Of a stretch of 64,000 nt of DNA, positions 8,496 to 17,741 are shown in pieces (within the stretch, counting starts at the first letter, position 1; each line of letters opens with the position of its first letter). The DNA lies in the NCBI RefSeq assembly GCF_001611555.1, contig NZ_LSGP01000020.1, forward strand, positions 218,001-282,000, in the 5' to 3' direction. The notes below the pieces were generated by a model. It did not search any database. It saw nothing but the letters and a program-made list of their open reading frames with translations, and was not told the DNA's origin. The stretch comes from Anaerosporomusa subterranea (lineage in GTDB: Bacteria > Bacillota > Negativicutes > Sporomusales > Acetonemataceae). Made by a program: the position numbers and the translations under genes.

Positions 8496-9353
8496 ATGAT
8501 TGCTGATCTGTTAATCGGCGGCAGTGTCAACGGCGCCTTCTACGCGCTGCTCGCGCTCGGATTCTGCCTGATGTTCGGAGTAGCCAGGATTGTGAATCTT
8601 TATCATGGCTCGTATTATCTCTTAGGGGCCTATTTCTATTATGTCTATAGTGTGTTTGCCGGTCTGCCGCTGTTGCTTGCAGCATTGACTTCGCTCGCAT
8701 CGGTGGTGGCTATAGCCCTATTCCTTGATCGCTATGTCATCAGCCGGGTTCGCCAGTCGGCAACCACGGTGATGATTCTGACTTTGGGGCTGGCTAGTTT
8801 CACCCAATACCTGGTTAGAATTATTTTTGGCGCGAAATATCTGAATGTTAAGGGATTTGTTGAGGGTAGTATCAACGTGTTCGGTGTGGTCGTTCCTTCA
8901 ACCCGTGCGCTTGCCTTCGTCGTATCGATTGTATTGATCGTCTGGCTATGGCACTTTATCCGTCGCACTTCAACTGGCAGGGCGATCATGGCGGTGGCGC
9001 AGGATAAACTGGCTGCGACATTTATGGGAGTCAATGCCGACCGGGCATATCTCTTAACCACCGCCATTTCCGCTTTCCTAGCTGCGTCGGCTGGTGTTCT
9101 GGTCGCGCCTTTTCTAACAGTTGAGCCAGCCATGTGGCTGTTCCCGCTGATTAAAGCGTTTGCAATTGTTATCCTTGGCGGGTTAGGCAGTCTGGAAGGC
9201 AGTGTGATTGTATCTTTTCTTTTAGGCTATATCGAAACTTTTGTATCGCTTGCCATATCCACCAATTTGCGGGAATTGGTTTTCTTGGCAGTTGTACTGG
9301 TGGTTCTCATCGTTAAACCGTCTGGCCTGATGGGTAAAGCGGGGAGGGCGTAG
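8496..9353 (+). CDS. livH: Branched-chain-type ABC importer permease (LivH-like), system 1
   Basis: Inner-membrane permease of the hydrophobic-amino-acid-transporter (HAAT) family, 285 residues and about eight membrane segments. The conserved GRAIMAVAQD cytoplasmic loop and the LGGLGSLEGSV segment near the C-terminus mark the LivH branch. AAAGGAGG precedes the ATG. It opens a tight set livH-livM-livG-livF-livK (2-bp gap, then overlaps). The family also carries urea, amides, short-chain and aromatic acids, so the substrate need not be an amino acid; the catabolic neighbours argue for an organic acid. Confidence 0.9.
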   Translation: MIADLLIGGSVNGAFYALLALGFCLMFGVARIVNLYHGSYYLLGAYFYYVYSVFAGLPLLLAALTSLASVVAIALFLDRYVISRVRQSATTVMILTLGLASFTQYLVRIIFGAKYLNVKGFVEGSINVFGVVVPSTRALAFVVSIVLIVWLWHFIRRTSTGRAIMAVAQDKLAATFMGVNADRAYLLTTAISAFLAASAGVLVAPFLTVEPAMWLFPLIKAFAIVILGGLGSLEGSVIVSFLLGYIETFVSLAISTNLRELVFLAVVLVVLIVKPSGLMGKAGRA

Positions 9354-9355
9354 TT

Positions 9356-10324
9356 ATGAAGAACATGACAGTTTCAAGCAAGCTTCTCTCTTTGCTGGTC
9401 GCCGCGTTATTCTTGTTTCCGTTGGTGTATGATGACGCCTACTTAATGAGCGTTCTGGTTCTGGCTTGCATCTATACCGTATATGTAGCGGCCTGGGATC
9501 TACTGTCAGGCTTCACCGGACAGGAAAACTTCGGCTTCGCCCTATTCATTGGCACAGGCGCTTACCTTGTCGGCTTTATCACCAAATTCGGCGGTGGAAT
9601 CGCCCCGCTTTGGGGAATTCTTCTGGGCGGTCTGGCTGCCGCCAGCATCGGACTGGCGCTCGGAATCCCTTGCCTGCGACTGAAGGGACCTTACCTAGCT
9701 TTGGCTACTCTGGCTGCTGCCGCTATTGCCGACCGGTTAGCAATCATCTTTTCCAAATACACCGGCGGCGAAGACGGAATTTATGGTGTGGAGTTTTTGA
9801 CTGGCGATCCGTTGACAGACTACTACGCGGCGCTAGTATTCATGGTGGTAAGTGTTAGTATTCTGTATATGATTGGTCGCTCACACATCGGCTTGCTGCT
9901 TAAAGCGATCCGTGAGGATGAGGCAGCCGCCGAGGCTGGCGGCGTAAACACCACTCTCTATAAAGTTGCCGCCTTTGTTGTCAGCGCCTGGTTCGGCGGC
10001 ATGGCTGGCGCGTTCAATGCCCATTACCTGGGCTATGTGGGTCCGGATGCCGTGCTAGCTTCTCACATCTCGCTCAACATCATCATTATGGCGGTTGTCG
10101 GCGGAGCGGGGTCGATCATCAACGCCGCGCTGGGCGCGTTCGTGCTGGCTGTGGCGGCTGATTATCTAAAACACTTTGGCGAATATCACCTTCTCATTTA
10201 TACATCGCTGTTAATTCTAGTCCTCCTGTTCATGCCAAAAGGTATTTTCTCCACTCTGGGAGCAAGACTGACAACCGGCTCGGCGGTGAAGGGAGGCGGC
10301 GTTCATGAACATCTTGGAGGTTAG
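9356..10324 (+). CDS. livM: Branched-chain-type ABC importer permease (LivM-like), system 1
   Basis: Second HAAT-family permease, 322 residues. It has the LivM signatures ENFGFALFIGTGAY, GPYLALATLA and the loop KAIREDEAAAEAGGVN that contacts the ATPase. It starts 2 bases after the LivH-like stop and its 3' end overlaps the next gene by 20 bases, so translation is probably coupled. It should form the translocation pore with the LivH-like protein. Confidence 0.9.
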   Translation: MKNMTVSSKLLSLLVAALFLFPLVYDDAYLMSVLVLACIYTVYVAAWDLLSGFTGQENFGFALFIGTGAYLVGFITKFGGGIAPLWGILLGGLAAASIGLALGIPCLRLKGPYLALATLAAAAIADRLAIIFSKYTGGEDGIYGVEFLTGDPLTDYYAALVFMVVSVSILYMIGRSHIGLLLKAIREDEAAAEAGGVNTTLYKVAAFVVSAWFGGMAGAFNAHYLGYVGPDAVLASHISLNIIIMAVVGGAGSIINAALGAFVLAVAADYLKHFGEYHLLIYTSLLILVLLFMPKGIFSTLGARLTTGSAVKGGGVHEHLGG

Positions 10325-11066
10325 CTCTCTATACAAACGGTTCGGCGGCTTAGAGGCAACAAAGGATGTCAGTTTTACGGTTCAGCAAGGCGAGATACTC
10401 GGCATTCTGGGGCCTAATGGGGCTGGTAAAACCACTCTTTTCAATCAAATCGCCGGCAGTTTCGCTCCGACGGCAGGCGCAATCGTGTTCGCTGGACAAG
10501 ATATAACCGGACGCAGCGCGCACGCAGTAGCCAATCTCGGGCTGGCCCGGACTTTTCAGATTCCGCGGCCGCTGCATGGCCTAACTGTGCTCGAAAACGT
10601 GCTGGTTCCCTGCTATTCGCCGCGGGCAACCGGATTGATTGGCGGACGGAAATATGCGAAAGACTGGGCCAAGGCTGTGCTGATAACCGTTAGTCTGGAT
10701 GACAAAGCAGATTTGGCAGTGGAAAAGCTGACTCATGGGGAACTGAAGAAACTGGAGCTGGCCAAGGCGCTGGCTTTGAAGCCGCAATTAATTATGCTGG
10801 ATGAACCGTTTGCCGGTCTGGGGGTGCAGGAAGTCGCCCCTATCGCCGAGTCAGTGCGCAAGCTCAATCAAGAACATGGACTGACTGTGCTGATTATCGA
10901 ACACAAGCTTAAAGAATTCATGAAGCTGGTACATAGAGTTATCGCCCTGAATTATGGCGAGAAGATTGCCGAAGGGACACCCCGCGATATTGTTAATAAT
11001 CCGTTGGTGATTGAAGCCTACTTAGGGAAAGGGGGCGCTGCACTTGCCAGTATTGGAAACCCGTAA
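10305..11066 (+). CDS. livG: Branched-chain-type ABC importer ATPase (LivG-like), system 1
   Basis: ABC ATPase of 253 residues with Walker A GPNGAGKTT, Walker B LIMLDEPFAG and an H-loop in IIEHKL. The signature motif is LTHGELK, a variant of the usual LSGGQ that is common in LivG proteins. GGGAGG lies 8 bases before the ATG, inside the end of the permease gene. It energises import together with the LivF-like ATPase. Confidence 0.9.
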   Translation: MNILEVSSLYKRFGGLEATKDVSFTVQQGEILGILGPNGAGKTTLFNQIAGSFAPTAGAIVFAGQDITGRSAHAVANLGLARTFQIPRPLHGLTVLENVLVPCYSPRATGLIGGRKYAKDWAKAVLITVSLDDKADLAVEKLTHGELKKLELAKALALKPQLIMLDEPFAGLGVQEVAPIAESVRKLNQEHGLTVLIIEHKLKEFMKLVHRVIALNYGEKIAEGTPRDIVNNPLVIEAYLGKGGAALASIGNP

Positions 11067-11751
11067 TCTTTCCGTCCGTTATGACAGCGCGCTGATCCTT
11101 GAAGACATCTCGCTGTTTGTAGAGGAAAAAGAGTGCGTGGCTGTACTGGGGCCAAACGGCGCAGGCAAGACGACTTTGCTCAGGGCTATCTCAAGAGTGG
11201 CGCCAGTCTCGGGCTCAATTACTTATCTAGGCGAGGAGGTCAGTCGCTACCGGGCGCATGAGTTGGTGAAAAAGGGTATTGTTCACTGCCCGGAGCATAG
11301 GCGGCTCTTCCCAGATTTCACAGTTAAAGAAAACCTCGCAATGGGCGCATTCTTACGGCAGGATAAAGCCGAAGTCGAGGCAGATTTGGAGCGCTGCTAC
11401 AGCATTTTTCCCCGTCTCAAGGAAAGACTGAACCAGATGGCTCGCACCATGAGCGGCGGCGAACAGCAGATGGTAGCCATCGCTCGAGCCATCATGGCCA
11501 GACCGCGACTGCTGATGCTGGATGAACCATCCATTGGACTGGCACAGATTGTTAAAGAACAAATCTTCCAGGGCGTCGCTGAGATCAAGCAACTCGGCGT
11601 CACCATCCTGCTGGTGGAGCAGGATTCCAACATGGCGCTCGGTATTGCTGACCGGCTGTATGTGCTGGAACACGGCCGGGTGGCGGCGGAAGGAACTCCG
11701 GCTGAGCTGTCGCGTGACACGCACATACGGGATTTATATTTGGGGATTTAG
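11044..11751 (+). CDS. livF: Branched-chain-type ABC importer ATPase (LivF-like), system 1
   Basis: ABC ATPase of 235 residues with Walker A GPNGAGKTT, canonical signature MSGGEQQ, Walker B LLMLDEPS and H-loop LLVEQD. The CPEHRRLFPDFTV segment is typical of LivF. The start is TTG at 11044, overlapping the LivG-like gene by 23 bases, with GGGGGC upstream. It is the last gene of the tight cluster before a repeat element. Confidence 0.9.
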   Translation: MPVLETRNLSVRYDSALILEDISLFVEEKECVAVLGPNGAGKTTLLRAISRVAPVSGSITYLGEEVSRYRAHELVKKGIVHCPEHRRLFPDFTVKENLAMGAFLRQDKAEVEADLERCYSIFPRLKERLNQMARTMSGGEQQMVAIARAIMARPRLLMLDEPSIGLAQIVKEQIFQGVAEIKQLGVTILLVEQDSNMALGIADRLYVLEHGRVAAEGTPAELSRDTHIRDLYLGI

Positions 11752-11766
11752 GAGAGACAGTTAGAG

Positions 11767-11918
11767 GTACGTTGGGGCACATTAACCGCAGAGTACGCAG
11801 AGTAACACAGAGGGTGCGCAGAGGGTTACTGAGTATGGTTTAGAGTTATAAATAACCTATCCCTCGTTCCCTCTGTGTCCACTCTGCGACCTCTGTGTAC
11901 TCTGCGGTAAAACGTACC
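11767..11918. repeat. Imperfect inverted repeat with CCGCAGAGTACGCAGAG-type arms, copy 1
   Basis: Left arm (11768-11826) begins GTACGTT and carries ACCGCAGAGTACGCAGAG and ACACAGAGGG. Right arm (11862-11917) is roughly its reverse complement and ends AACGTAC. Related arms occur at 15706-15811 and 63331-63369. Copies separate an ATPase or binding-protein gene from the next importer gene, as REP-like intergenic repeats often do. Confidence 0.7.
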
Positions 11919-11965
11919 CTCGTTTCCAAAACTTCAAAATGAATAAAAAGTTGGAGGGGAAATGT

Positions 11966-13213
11966 ATGGTAGGCAAAGGTAAGAAAAGCGTGGCCCTGTT
12001 TCTGGCGGTTGTGTTTAGTCTGAGCATTCTGTTGTTAGGCGGCTGCGGCGGCAAGCCGGCGGCGACCAAGGCGGATGCGCCGCTAAAAGTCGGCGTGATC
12101 GGGCCGTTTCAGACTGAGCACGGGGTAGCCATTAAGGAATCGGCAATGCTGGCGGCTGAGGAAATCAATGCTACTGGCGGCATCAATGGCCGGAAAATTG
12201 AATTAGTCTACGGCGACGACGAAAACTCAGCCGAAAAAGGTCTCGCAGCGTTGAAAAAGCTCTACACCCAGGACAAAGTCGACCTCCTGATGGGCGGCGT
12301 CGGTTCCGGCGTGGTTAACGGCATGATGGATGTCATGGCGCAAAACAAGAAGATCTGGCTGGGTACGGGCGCAGCCACTCCAGTCCTCATCGAACGAATA
12401 GCCAAAGACTATGAGAAGTATAAATATTACTTCCGGGTTGGTACCCTGGACTCGACAAATCAAGGGAATTCCATCGCTGAGTTCATCGTTGACGTTCTGA
12501 ATAAAAAACACGGCATGACCAAAGCGGCTATTCTCTCTACCAATCTAAAGTACTCGCAAGATATCAGCGAGGCGGTTGCCAAGAAAATCGAGGCTGCTGG
12601 GTTGAAAGTAGTCTATCGCGAATACTTCAATTCTGACACCACCGACTTTTCGCCAAACTTTACCAACGCACAAAAGGCAGGCGCTGAGTTTATCATCAAC
12701 ACGATCCTCGGACCGGAAGGCATTACCTATGTGAAACAATGGAATGACAACAAAGTTCCTCTGCCTATTGTCGGCGCCATCGCTTTTGGCACGAAAGATG
12801 AATTTTTCAAGGAAACCGGTGGTAAAGCAGCCTTTGAGACAACCGCTAACCCGAACTCGGGCCCCGCGCCGCTGACACCGAAAACTCTGGCCTTTGCCAA
12901 AAAGTTCAAAGAAAAATATGGTCACTCGGCAAACTTCATTGCATACCCAGCCTATGATGCTCTCTATGTACTGAAAGATGCTGCCGAACGAGCTAAAACC
13001 TTTGATACCGACCCGCTGATTAAAGCGCTCGAAGCCACTGACTATAAGGGGGCATCACCAATCAAGTTCACGAAGGATCATGACTTGGTGTACGGCGGTT
13101 CAAATGCCCGCTTCGTCTTCTTCCAATTTGCCGAAGACGGCCAACGCTATGCGGTGTATCCGAAAGAGTTTGCGAATGCGGAGTATAAGCTGCCGTCCTG
13201 GATTAATAAGTAA
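11966..13213 (+). CDS. livK: Substrate-binding lipoprotein of importer system 1 (LivK-like)
   Basis: Periplasmic type I binding protein (Leu/Ile/Val-binding, Peripla_BP_6 fold), 415 residues. The N-terminus is a lipoprotein signal peptide with lipobox LLGGC. The mature protein starts with KVGVIGPFQTEHG and has the INGRKIELVYGDDEN segment usual in the family. The ATG at 11966 has GGAGGGG 6 bases upstream; an earlier ATG at 11939 would add nine residues and lacks a ribosome site. It delivers the ligand to the preceding permeases. It differs clearly from the second binding protein at 14489, so the two systems probably have different or graded substrates. Confidence 0.9.
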   Translation: MVGKGKKSVALFLAVVFSLSILLLGGCGGKPAATKADAPLKVGVIGPFQTEHGVAIKESAMLAAEEINATGGINGRKIELVYGDDENSAEKGLAALKKLYTQDKVDLLMGGVGSGVVNGMMDVMAQNKKIWLGTGAATPVLIERIAKDYEKYKYYFRVGTLDSTNQGNSIAEFIVDVLNKKHGMTKAAILSTNLKYSQDISEAVAKKIEAAGLKVVYREYFNSDTTDFSPNFTNAQKAGAEFIINTILGPEGITYVKQWNDNKVPLPIVGAIAFGTKDEFFKETGGKAAFETTANPNSGPAPLTPKTLAFAKKFKEKYGHSANFIAYPAYDALYVLKDAAERAKTFDTDPLIKALEATDYKGASPIKFTKDHDLVYGGSNARFVFFQFAEDGQRYAVYPKEFANAEYKLPSWINK

Positions 13214-13222
13214 GGTAGTAGT

Positions 13223-13457
13223 CAGATCGTTGATAAACGCCCATCTGCGTTGGCACCCGCAAGGGGTATGCCGCCAACTCCATTGAACAGGACGTTCAGG
13301 TGCCGCGAAGGCCATGGACGGCCGAGAGCGGCGAAGGGCGCTAAAGCGCCAAGAGTTGCGCAATAGGCCCGTCGCCCCATTGCTAGCGTACCCTTTCGTA
13401 CGCGTCGCTGCTGGGTCGACGGACCTGCCTAGCACCTGGACGTTTCTGAACGATCTG
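13223..13457 (+). repeat. Structured intergenic element, copy A
   Basis: Outer stem CAGATCGTT (13223-13231) with AACGATCTG (13449-13457). Inside are the conserved strings TTGATAA, CCATCTGCG, CCGCAAGGGGTATGC, AAGAGTTGCGCAAT, CATTGCTAGCGTAC and GCCTAGCACCTGG. It lies 10 bases after the stop of the binding-protein gene, in the same orientation. The whole 13214-13542 gap contains only this and the following hairpin. Confidence 0.8.
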
Positions 13458-13481
13458 GGAACGGGGTCTTGATAGATTGGG

Positions 13482-13503
13482 TCAGCCCGGCTTGCCGGGC
13501 TGA
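13482..13503 (+). terminator. Strong hairpin, possible terminator
   Basis: TCAGCCCGGC pairs perfectly with GCCGGGCTGA around TT or less. It is followed by TTATATG, which is a poor T-run. Confidence 0.5.
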
Positions 13504-13542
13504 TTATATGTAGTGGACGCTGCATTCATGGAGGAGGTAACC

Positions 13543-14376
13543 ATGCAGGTAAGCAGCATCTTAGACCACTTTGTGGCCGCGGCTCCGGTGATCCAGGCGC
13601 TGCAGCAAGGTGATTTCACGGTATCGGTTAATGATGTTCAAAAGTGTCTTATATACCTGCCAGGCAAAAAGATCGATTTCGGCGTCAGGGCAGGTGATTT
13701 GCTGCAGCAATGCCACCTTGGCTATCGGGTTATCAGCGAGCGGCGCAAGATTATCTCCGAGGTAACGGCAGAAGCCAGTGCCTGGAACATTCCCTATAGG
13801 GCAGTCGGCGTGCCGCTAATTGAGGATAGCGGCGAGGTCGTAGGCTCAATCGTTTTGACAGAAGCGACACAACGCGAAAGTATGCTCAGAGAGCTGTCTG
13901 AGCAGGCAGATACCGTGATGGTGCAGTCTGTGACTGCGGTGCGTGAAATAGCGGTGCGAGCGGAGGGGTTAGCCGCCGCTGGCGGCCAAATTGGCGATGT
14001 GTCTGCAATGGTGTTGAATCAGATGAAGCACACAGACGATACCCTAGGGCTGATTCGCTATATCGCTGATCAGACACAACTGCTTGGCCTAAACGCAGCC
14101 ATTGAGGCGGCGCGTCTGGGGCAACAGGGCCGAGCCTTTAATGTAGTCGCCTCAGAAGTTCGCACTCTTGCAAACCAAAGTGAGAAATCGGTGCAAGAGA
14201 TTGCAAAGGGGTTCCAGATGCTTCGCGCCGAAACCGACCGACTTTCGACAGTCTCGCGGGAAGTCGGCCGAGCTTCCGGCGATCAGGCTGCTTCTACGCA
14301 GCAGATATTGGCCGGTATGGAAGGATTACAAGCGCTCATTAACAGCATGCGGAACTTGCTAGATCAATCTTCTTAA
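13543..14376 (+). CDS. Soluble methyl-accepting chemotaxis-type signalling protein
   Basis: Cytosolic chemoreceptor of 277 residues with no membrane segment. The N-terminal 110 residues form a small alpha/beta sensory domain (PAS/GAF-like, exact family not recognised). The C-terminal part is a short MCP signalling hairpin with the conserved tip [18 protein letters not shown]. The ATG at 13543 has GAGGAGG 5 bases upstream; GTG (13513) and ATG (13528) alternatives are less well placed. It sits between two importer systems, so it may report intracellular substrate or transport activity to the CheA/CheW machinery. It is shorter than usual, and only part of the methylation helices is present. Confidence 0.8.
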   Translation: MQVSSILDHFVAAAPVIQALQQGDFTVSVNDVQKCLIYLPGKKIDFGVRAGDLLQQCHLGYRVISERRKIISEVTAEASAWNIPYRAVGVPLIEDSGEVVGSIVLTEATQRESMLRELSEQADTVMVQSVTAVREIAVRAEGLAAAGGQIGDVSAMVLNQMKHTDDTLGLIRYIADQTQLLGLNAAIEAARLGQQGRAFNVVASEVRTLANQSEKSVQEIAKGFQMLRAETDRLSTVSREVGRASGDQAASTQQILAGMEGLQALINSMRNLLDQSS

Positions 14377-14419
14377 TTAAAATCAGAATAATTCACTAAA
14401 TTATAGAATATTCCCAAAG

Positions 14420-14453
14420 TTGTAACTGGTCTGTAACTAGCATTGTCTACAAT
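14420..14453 (+). promoter_or_regulatory. Candidate SARP operator and promoter, copy 2
   Basis: TTGTAACT (14420-14427) and CTGTAACT (14431-14438) repeat with an 11-bp period. Nine bases later is a good -10, TACAAT (14448-14453). No -35 hexamer is present apart from the repeats. Spacing is identical to 5583-5616. Confidence 0.7.
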
Positions 14454-14488
14454 GAAGATGACAAAAAACCTATATGGGGAGGATTATC

Positions 14489-15694
14489 ATGAAACTGTCC
14501 AAACTTACTCGGCTGACAGCATGGCTGGCGCTGTTTGTCTTTGTTGGTGTGTTGGTTGCTGGCTGTGGCGGTGGGGCACCGAAGAAAACGGTTCCCGGCG
14601 TGACTGACACCAGCATTAAAATCGGTTCCTTTATGGCACTGTCCGGTCCGGTAGCTGCGGTCGGCGTTCCGGTTAAGAAAGGGATGGAAGCATACATCAA
14701 ATATGTGAACGAGCAAGGCGGTGTGCATGGCCGCAAGATTGAGCTCCTGATCGAAGACGACCAGTTCAATCCGGCTAATGCACTAGCAGCGGTCAAGAAA
14801 CTGGTTGAGCAAGACAAAGTGTTCGCTATTTCGCCATCACTGGGTACGCCTGGCGTTCTAGCGACCCTTGATTATCTGACAGATAAGAGTGTCCCATTCG
14901 TTTATCCGATGACTGGCGCTAGCCAACCAGCATATCCGCTGCGCAAGAATACCTTCACTGTGCAGCCCAACTATAATGACGAAGGCAGAATTCTGACCCA
15001 GTATGCAGCCGACAAGATGGGCGCGAAGAAGGTCGCCGTCCTTTGGCAGAACTCGGATATTGGCAAGCAGGGTCTCGAGGGTGTGAAAGCACAGCTTGAT
15101 AAGGCTAACGTCACCCTGGTATACGATGGCGCTCATGATGTCAAAGACGTCGATTTCAGCACTCACATACTGAAAGCCAAAGCCGCAGGCGCGGATACCG
15201 TTGTGCTCTACACAGTGGTCGGACAATGCGCCGGCATTCTCAAGGAAGCGCAAAAACAAGGCTATAACGCCAACTTTCTGACCACCTATACCAACGCTGA
15301 TCTGAATATCATCAAGTTGGCTGGCGACGCCGCGAATGGTTTGCTACTTGGCGGTTGGGTGCCTATCGCTGACCCCAACGAGCCAGCATTCAAAAAGTTC
15401 ACCGAGATTTATCAGAAATACAACAACACGACCGAAATGCCGAGCGGTTTCGCCACAGCCGGCTTCATCGCCGGGGAAATCCTGGTAGAAGGCCTCAAAC
15501 GCGCTGGTAAGGATATAGATCGCGATGGCCTGATCAAAGCGTTGGAAAGCTTTAAAGACTTTAACGGCATTCTTGCCAACGGCATCACCTATACAGCCGA
15601 CTCTCACTCAGGCGTTAAATACTTGCTGCTGATTAAGGTGGAAAACGGCAAATTCGACATGGTGTCAAAAGATCGGTTTGTACTGAAACAGTAG
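14489..15694 (+). CDS. livK: Substrate-binding lipoprotein of importer system 2 (LivK-like)
   Basis: Type I periplasmic binding protein, 401 residues, with a lipoprotein signal peptide (lipobox LVAGC). The family segments IKIGSFMALSGPVA, HGRKIELLIEDDQ and NPANALAAVKKLVEQ are present. The ATG at 14489 follows GGGGAGG with 6-base spacing. It is directly under the second putative SARP promoter and begins the second importer operon, separated from the permeases by a repeat. Its VYDGAHDVKDVDFSTH segment resembles HAAT binding proteins that take aromatic or short-chain acids, but the ligand cannot be assigned. Confidence 0.9.
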   Translation: MKLSKLTRLTAWLALFVFVGVLVAGCGGGAPKKTVPGVTDTSIKIGSFMALSGPVAAVGVPVKKGMEAYIKYVNEQGGVHGRKIELLIEDDQFNPANALAAVKKLVEQDKVFAISPSLGTPGVLATLDYLTDKSVPFVYPMTGASQPAYPLRKNTFTVQPNYNDEGRILTQYAADKMGAKKVAVLWQNSDIGKQGLEGVKAQLDKANVTLVYDGAHDVKDVDFSTHILKAKAAGADTVVLYTVVGQCAGILKEAQKQGYNANFLTTYTNADLNIIKLAGDAANGLLLGGWVPIADPNEPAFKKFTEIYQKYNNTTEMPSGFATAGFIAGEILVEGLKRAGKDIDRDGLIKALESFKDFNGILANGITYTADSHSGVKYLLLIKVENGKFDMVSKDRFVLKQ

Positions 15695-15705
15695 ACCAGG
15701 GATTC

Positions 15706-15811
15706 GAACCGCAGAGTACGCGGAGGGATCGCAGAGGGCTGCGGTTTATTATACAAAATGAATCCCAAACCCTTCGTGTACTCAACGCACCCTCTGTGTA
15801 CTCTGCGGTTA
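15706..15811. repeat. Imperfect inverted repeat with CCGCAGAGTACGCGGAG-type arms, copy 2
   Basis: Left arm 15707-15740 (AACCGCAGAGTACGCGG) faces right arm 15770-15810 (CCCTCTGTGTACTCTGCGG). Same family as 11767-11918 and likewise located between a solute-binding-protein or importer gene and its partner. Confidence 0.65.
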
Positions 15812-15856
15812 TCGTAGCCTATTTCGCCAGATTCGCTCCTGAAGGGAGAAAACACT

Positions 15857-16726
15857 GTGATTTTCATTCAACAAGTTATCAGCGGCCTTGCCACCGGTTG
15901 CCTCTACGCGTTGACTGCTTTGGGGCTGGTTCTTATTTATAAAACAACCGACGTTGTCAACTTCGCTCAAGGCGAGATGGCAATGTTCTGTACCTTTGTC
16001 GCTTTTAGTCTGCTTTCTTTGCATACGCCGTTTTGGCTGGCGTTGGCAGGTGCGCTGGCGGTTGCCGCTCTCTTAGGCGTATTTCTTGAGAAAGCTTTTA
16101 TCCGGCCGCTGGCCAAGGCGTCGCTCTTAAATGTCCTAATCATGACCATCGCCCTGATGATGGTGATTAATGGTCTCGCGGGTTGGATTTGGGGCTTTGA
16201 GCCACACAATTTTCCGACTGCGGTCAGTGGTCAACCGGTGAAAATTGGCCAGCTTGTCATTACTCTGCCTGATGTTTTGAACTTAGTGGTGACCTGTGTC
16301 ATTATGGTAATCTTCTATGCAGTATTCAAATATTCTCTGGTCGGCATTGCGATGCGAGCCGTTGCGGAAAACCGCCTGGCAGCCCGCTTGATGGGTGTCA
16401 AGGTTAACCGCGTATTGTCGACCACCTGGGCGGTTGGCGCCATGCTTGGCGGGATAGCTGGCGTGTTTATTGCTCCGGTTACCTTCTTGGATATCAATAT
16501 GATGTCAGAGGTCATTATTAAAGCCTTTACCGCCGCAGTGCTTGGCGGCTTCAACAGCCTGCCTGGCGCGGTGTTGGGCGGTTTGAGTCTAGGCGTGCTG
16601 GAAAACTTGGTAGCTGGCTACATCTCAACTGAGATGAAGGGGTCATTTGCCTTTGCACTAATCGTCGCCGTTCTCTGCGTGAGGCCAACCGGTATTCTTG
16701 GCACGGTGGAAAGGAAAAAGGTGTAG
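15857..16726 (+). CDS. livH: Branched-chain-type ABC importer permease (LivH-like), system 2
   Basis: HAAT-family permease of 289 residues with about eight membrane segments. Signatures GLATGCLYALTALGLVLIYK and NFAQGEMAMF at the N-terminus, the GIAMRAVAENRLAARLMGV loop and LGGFNSLPGAVLGG near the end are all present. The start is GTG at 15857 after GAAGGGAG. It begins the overlapping set livH-livM-livG-livF of system 2. Confidence 0.9.
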   Translation: MIFIQQVISGLATGCLYALTALGLVLIYKTTDVVNFAQGEMAMFCTFVAFSLLSLHTPFWLALAGALAVAALLGVFLEKAFIRPLAKASLLNVLIMTIALMMVINGLAGWIWGFEPHNFPTAVSGQPVKIGQLVITLPDVLNLVVTCVIMVIFYAVFKYSLVGIAMRAVAENRLAARLMGVKVNRVLSTTWAVGAMLGGIAGVFIAPVTFLDINMMSEVIIKAFTAAVLGGFNSLPGAVLGGLSLGVLENLVAGYISTEMKGSFAFALIVAVLCVRPTGILGTVERKKV

Positions 16727-16727
16727 C

Positions 16728-17741
16728 ATGAAACGATACTTACGATGGCTGCTTCTGCTTATAGTAATTTTACTGCCGCAAGCCGTTCCATACTTCACCG
16801 AACCATCCTATTACTTTTATCTCATTGATCTGATGGGCATTTTCGCCATAGGGGCGCTCGGGCTTGGCTTGTTAATCGGCTTTGCCGGGCAAATATCCAT
16901 GGGCCATGCCGCCTTTACTGCCATTGGCGCTTTCTTTTGCGGGTTCACAACCCTCAAACTGGGGTGGTCGTTCTGGCTGGCTTTACCCTTGTCATCACTG
17001 GTAGCCGGTCTTGCTGGCTATGCTCTCGGTTTCCCGGCGCTGCGCCTGTCTGGGCAGTATCTGGCGATTGCAACCCTTGGCTTTGGTGTGGCCGTGCCGC
17101 AGATTTTAGTCAAATGGGAAACCGTCTCAGGCGGCTTTGACGGACTCAAACCCGCTGCGCCGCTGTTGTTCGGCTATAAGCTGTCAGCAGAAGAAGACTA
17201 CTTTTATCTAGTGCTTGTCTGTTTAGTTATCGCAGTTTGGCTGGCAAAAAATATTGTTAACAGCCGCACCGGACGCGCCTTCATCGCAGTCCGGGACAGT
17301 GAAACTGCCGCTCAGGCAATGGGCATCAATCTCACTCATTACAAAACCTTGGCCTTTGCATTGAGCGCAGCGTATGCCGGTCTGGCAGGCGGACTTTACG
17401 CACACCTGGTCCGGTTCATCGGCGCGACAGATTTCCATCTGGGAATGTCAGTCAACTATCTGACCATGATTGTTGTCGGCGGTCTGGTCAGCATCCCTGG
17501 ATTTGTTGCTGGCGCAGGTTTTATTGTCGCTTTGCCGCATGTTCTTAATTCAGTCAGTCGGGGCTTTCCGGCAGGTATGAAAGCCGTGGCCCAGAATTTG
17601 CCGCAGGTATTGACAGGCGTGATTCTCATCTTGGTCGTGTTATATCTGCCACGGGGGCTTGTTCAAATATGGTCTTCCCTTTCCGAGCGTTTGAAATTTC
17701 GCAGGATAGCAGGAGAGGGGGAAAAATCATCATGCCGCTAA
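16728..17741 (+). CDS. livM: Branched-chain-type ABC importer permease (LivM-like), system 2
   Basis: HAAT-family permease of 337 residues. LivM hallmarks are the GQISMGHAAFTAIGAF and GQYLAIATLGFG segments and the loop FIAVRDSETAAQAMGIN. The ATG at 16728 follows the previous stop by one base, so I prefer it to the in-frame start at 16698. Its end overlaps the ATPase gene by 10 bases. It forms the membrane pore with the LivH-like protein of this set. Confidence 0.9.
   Translation: MKRYLRWLLLLIVILLPQAVPYFTEPSYYFYLIDLMGIFAIGALGLGLLIGFAGQISMGHAAFTAIGAFFCGFTTLKLGWSFWLALPLSSLVAGLAGYALGFPALRLSGQYLAIATLGFGVAVPQILVKWETVSGGFDGLKPAAPLLFGYKLSAEEDYFYLVLVCLVIAVWLAKNIVNSRTGRAFIAVRDSETAAQAMGINLTHYKTLAFALSAAYAGLAGGLYAHLVRFIGATDFHLGMSVNYLTMIVVGGLVSIPGFVAGAGFIVALPHVLNSVSRGFPAGMKAVAQNLPQVLTGVILILVVLYLPRGLVQIWSSLSERLKFRRIAGEGEKSSCR

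Noticed and set aside
13223-13457. The structured elements as integron attC sites
   Set aside because: attC sites run from RYYYAAC to GTTRRRY. Here the order is GTT at the left and AAC at the right, no integrase is present, and the neighbouring genes are not cassette-like.
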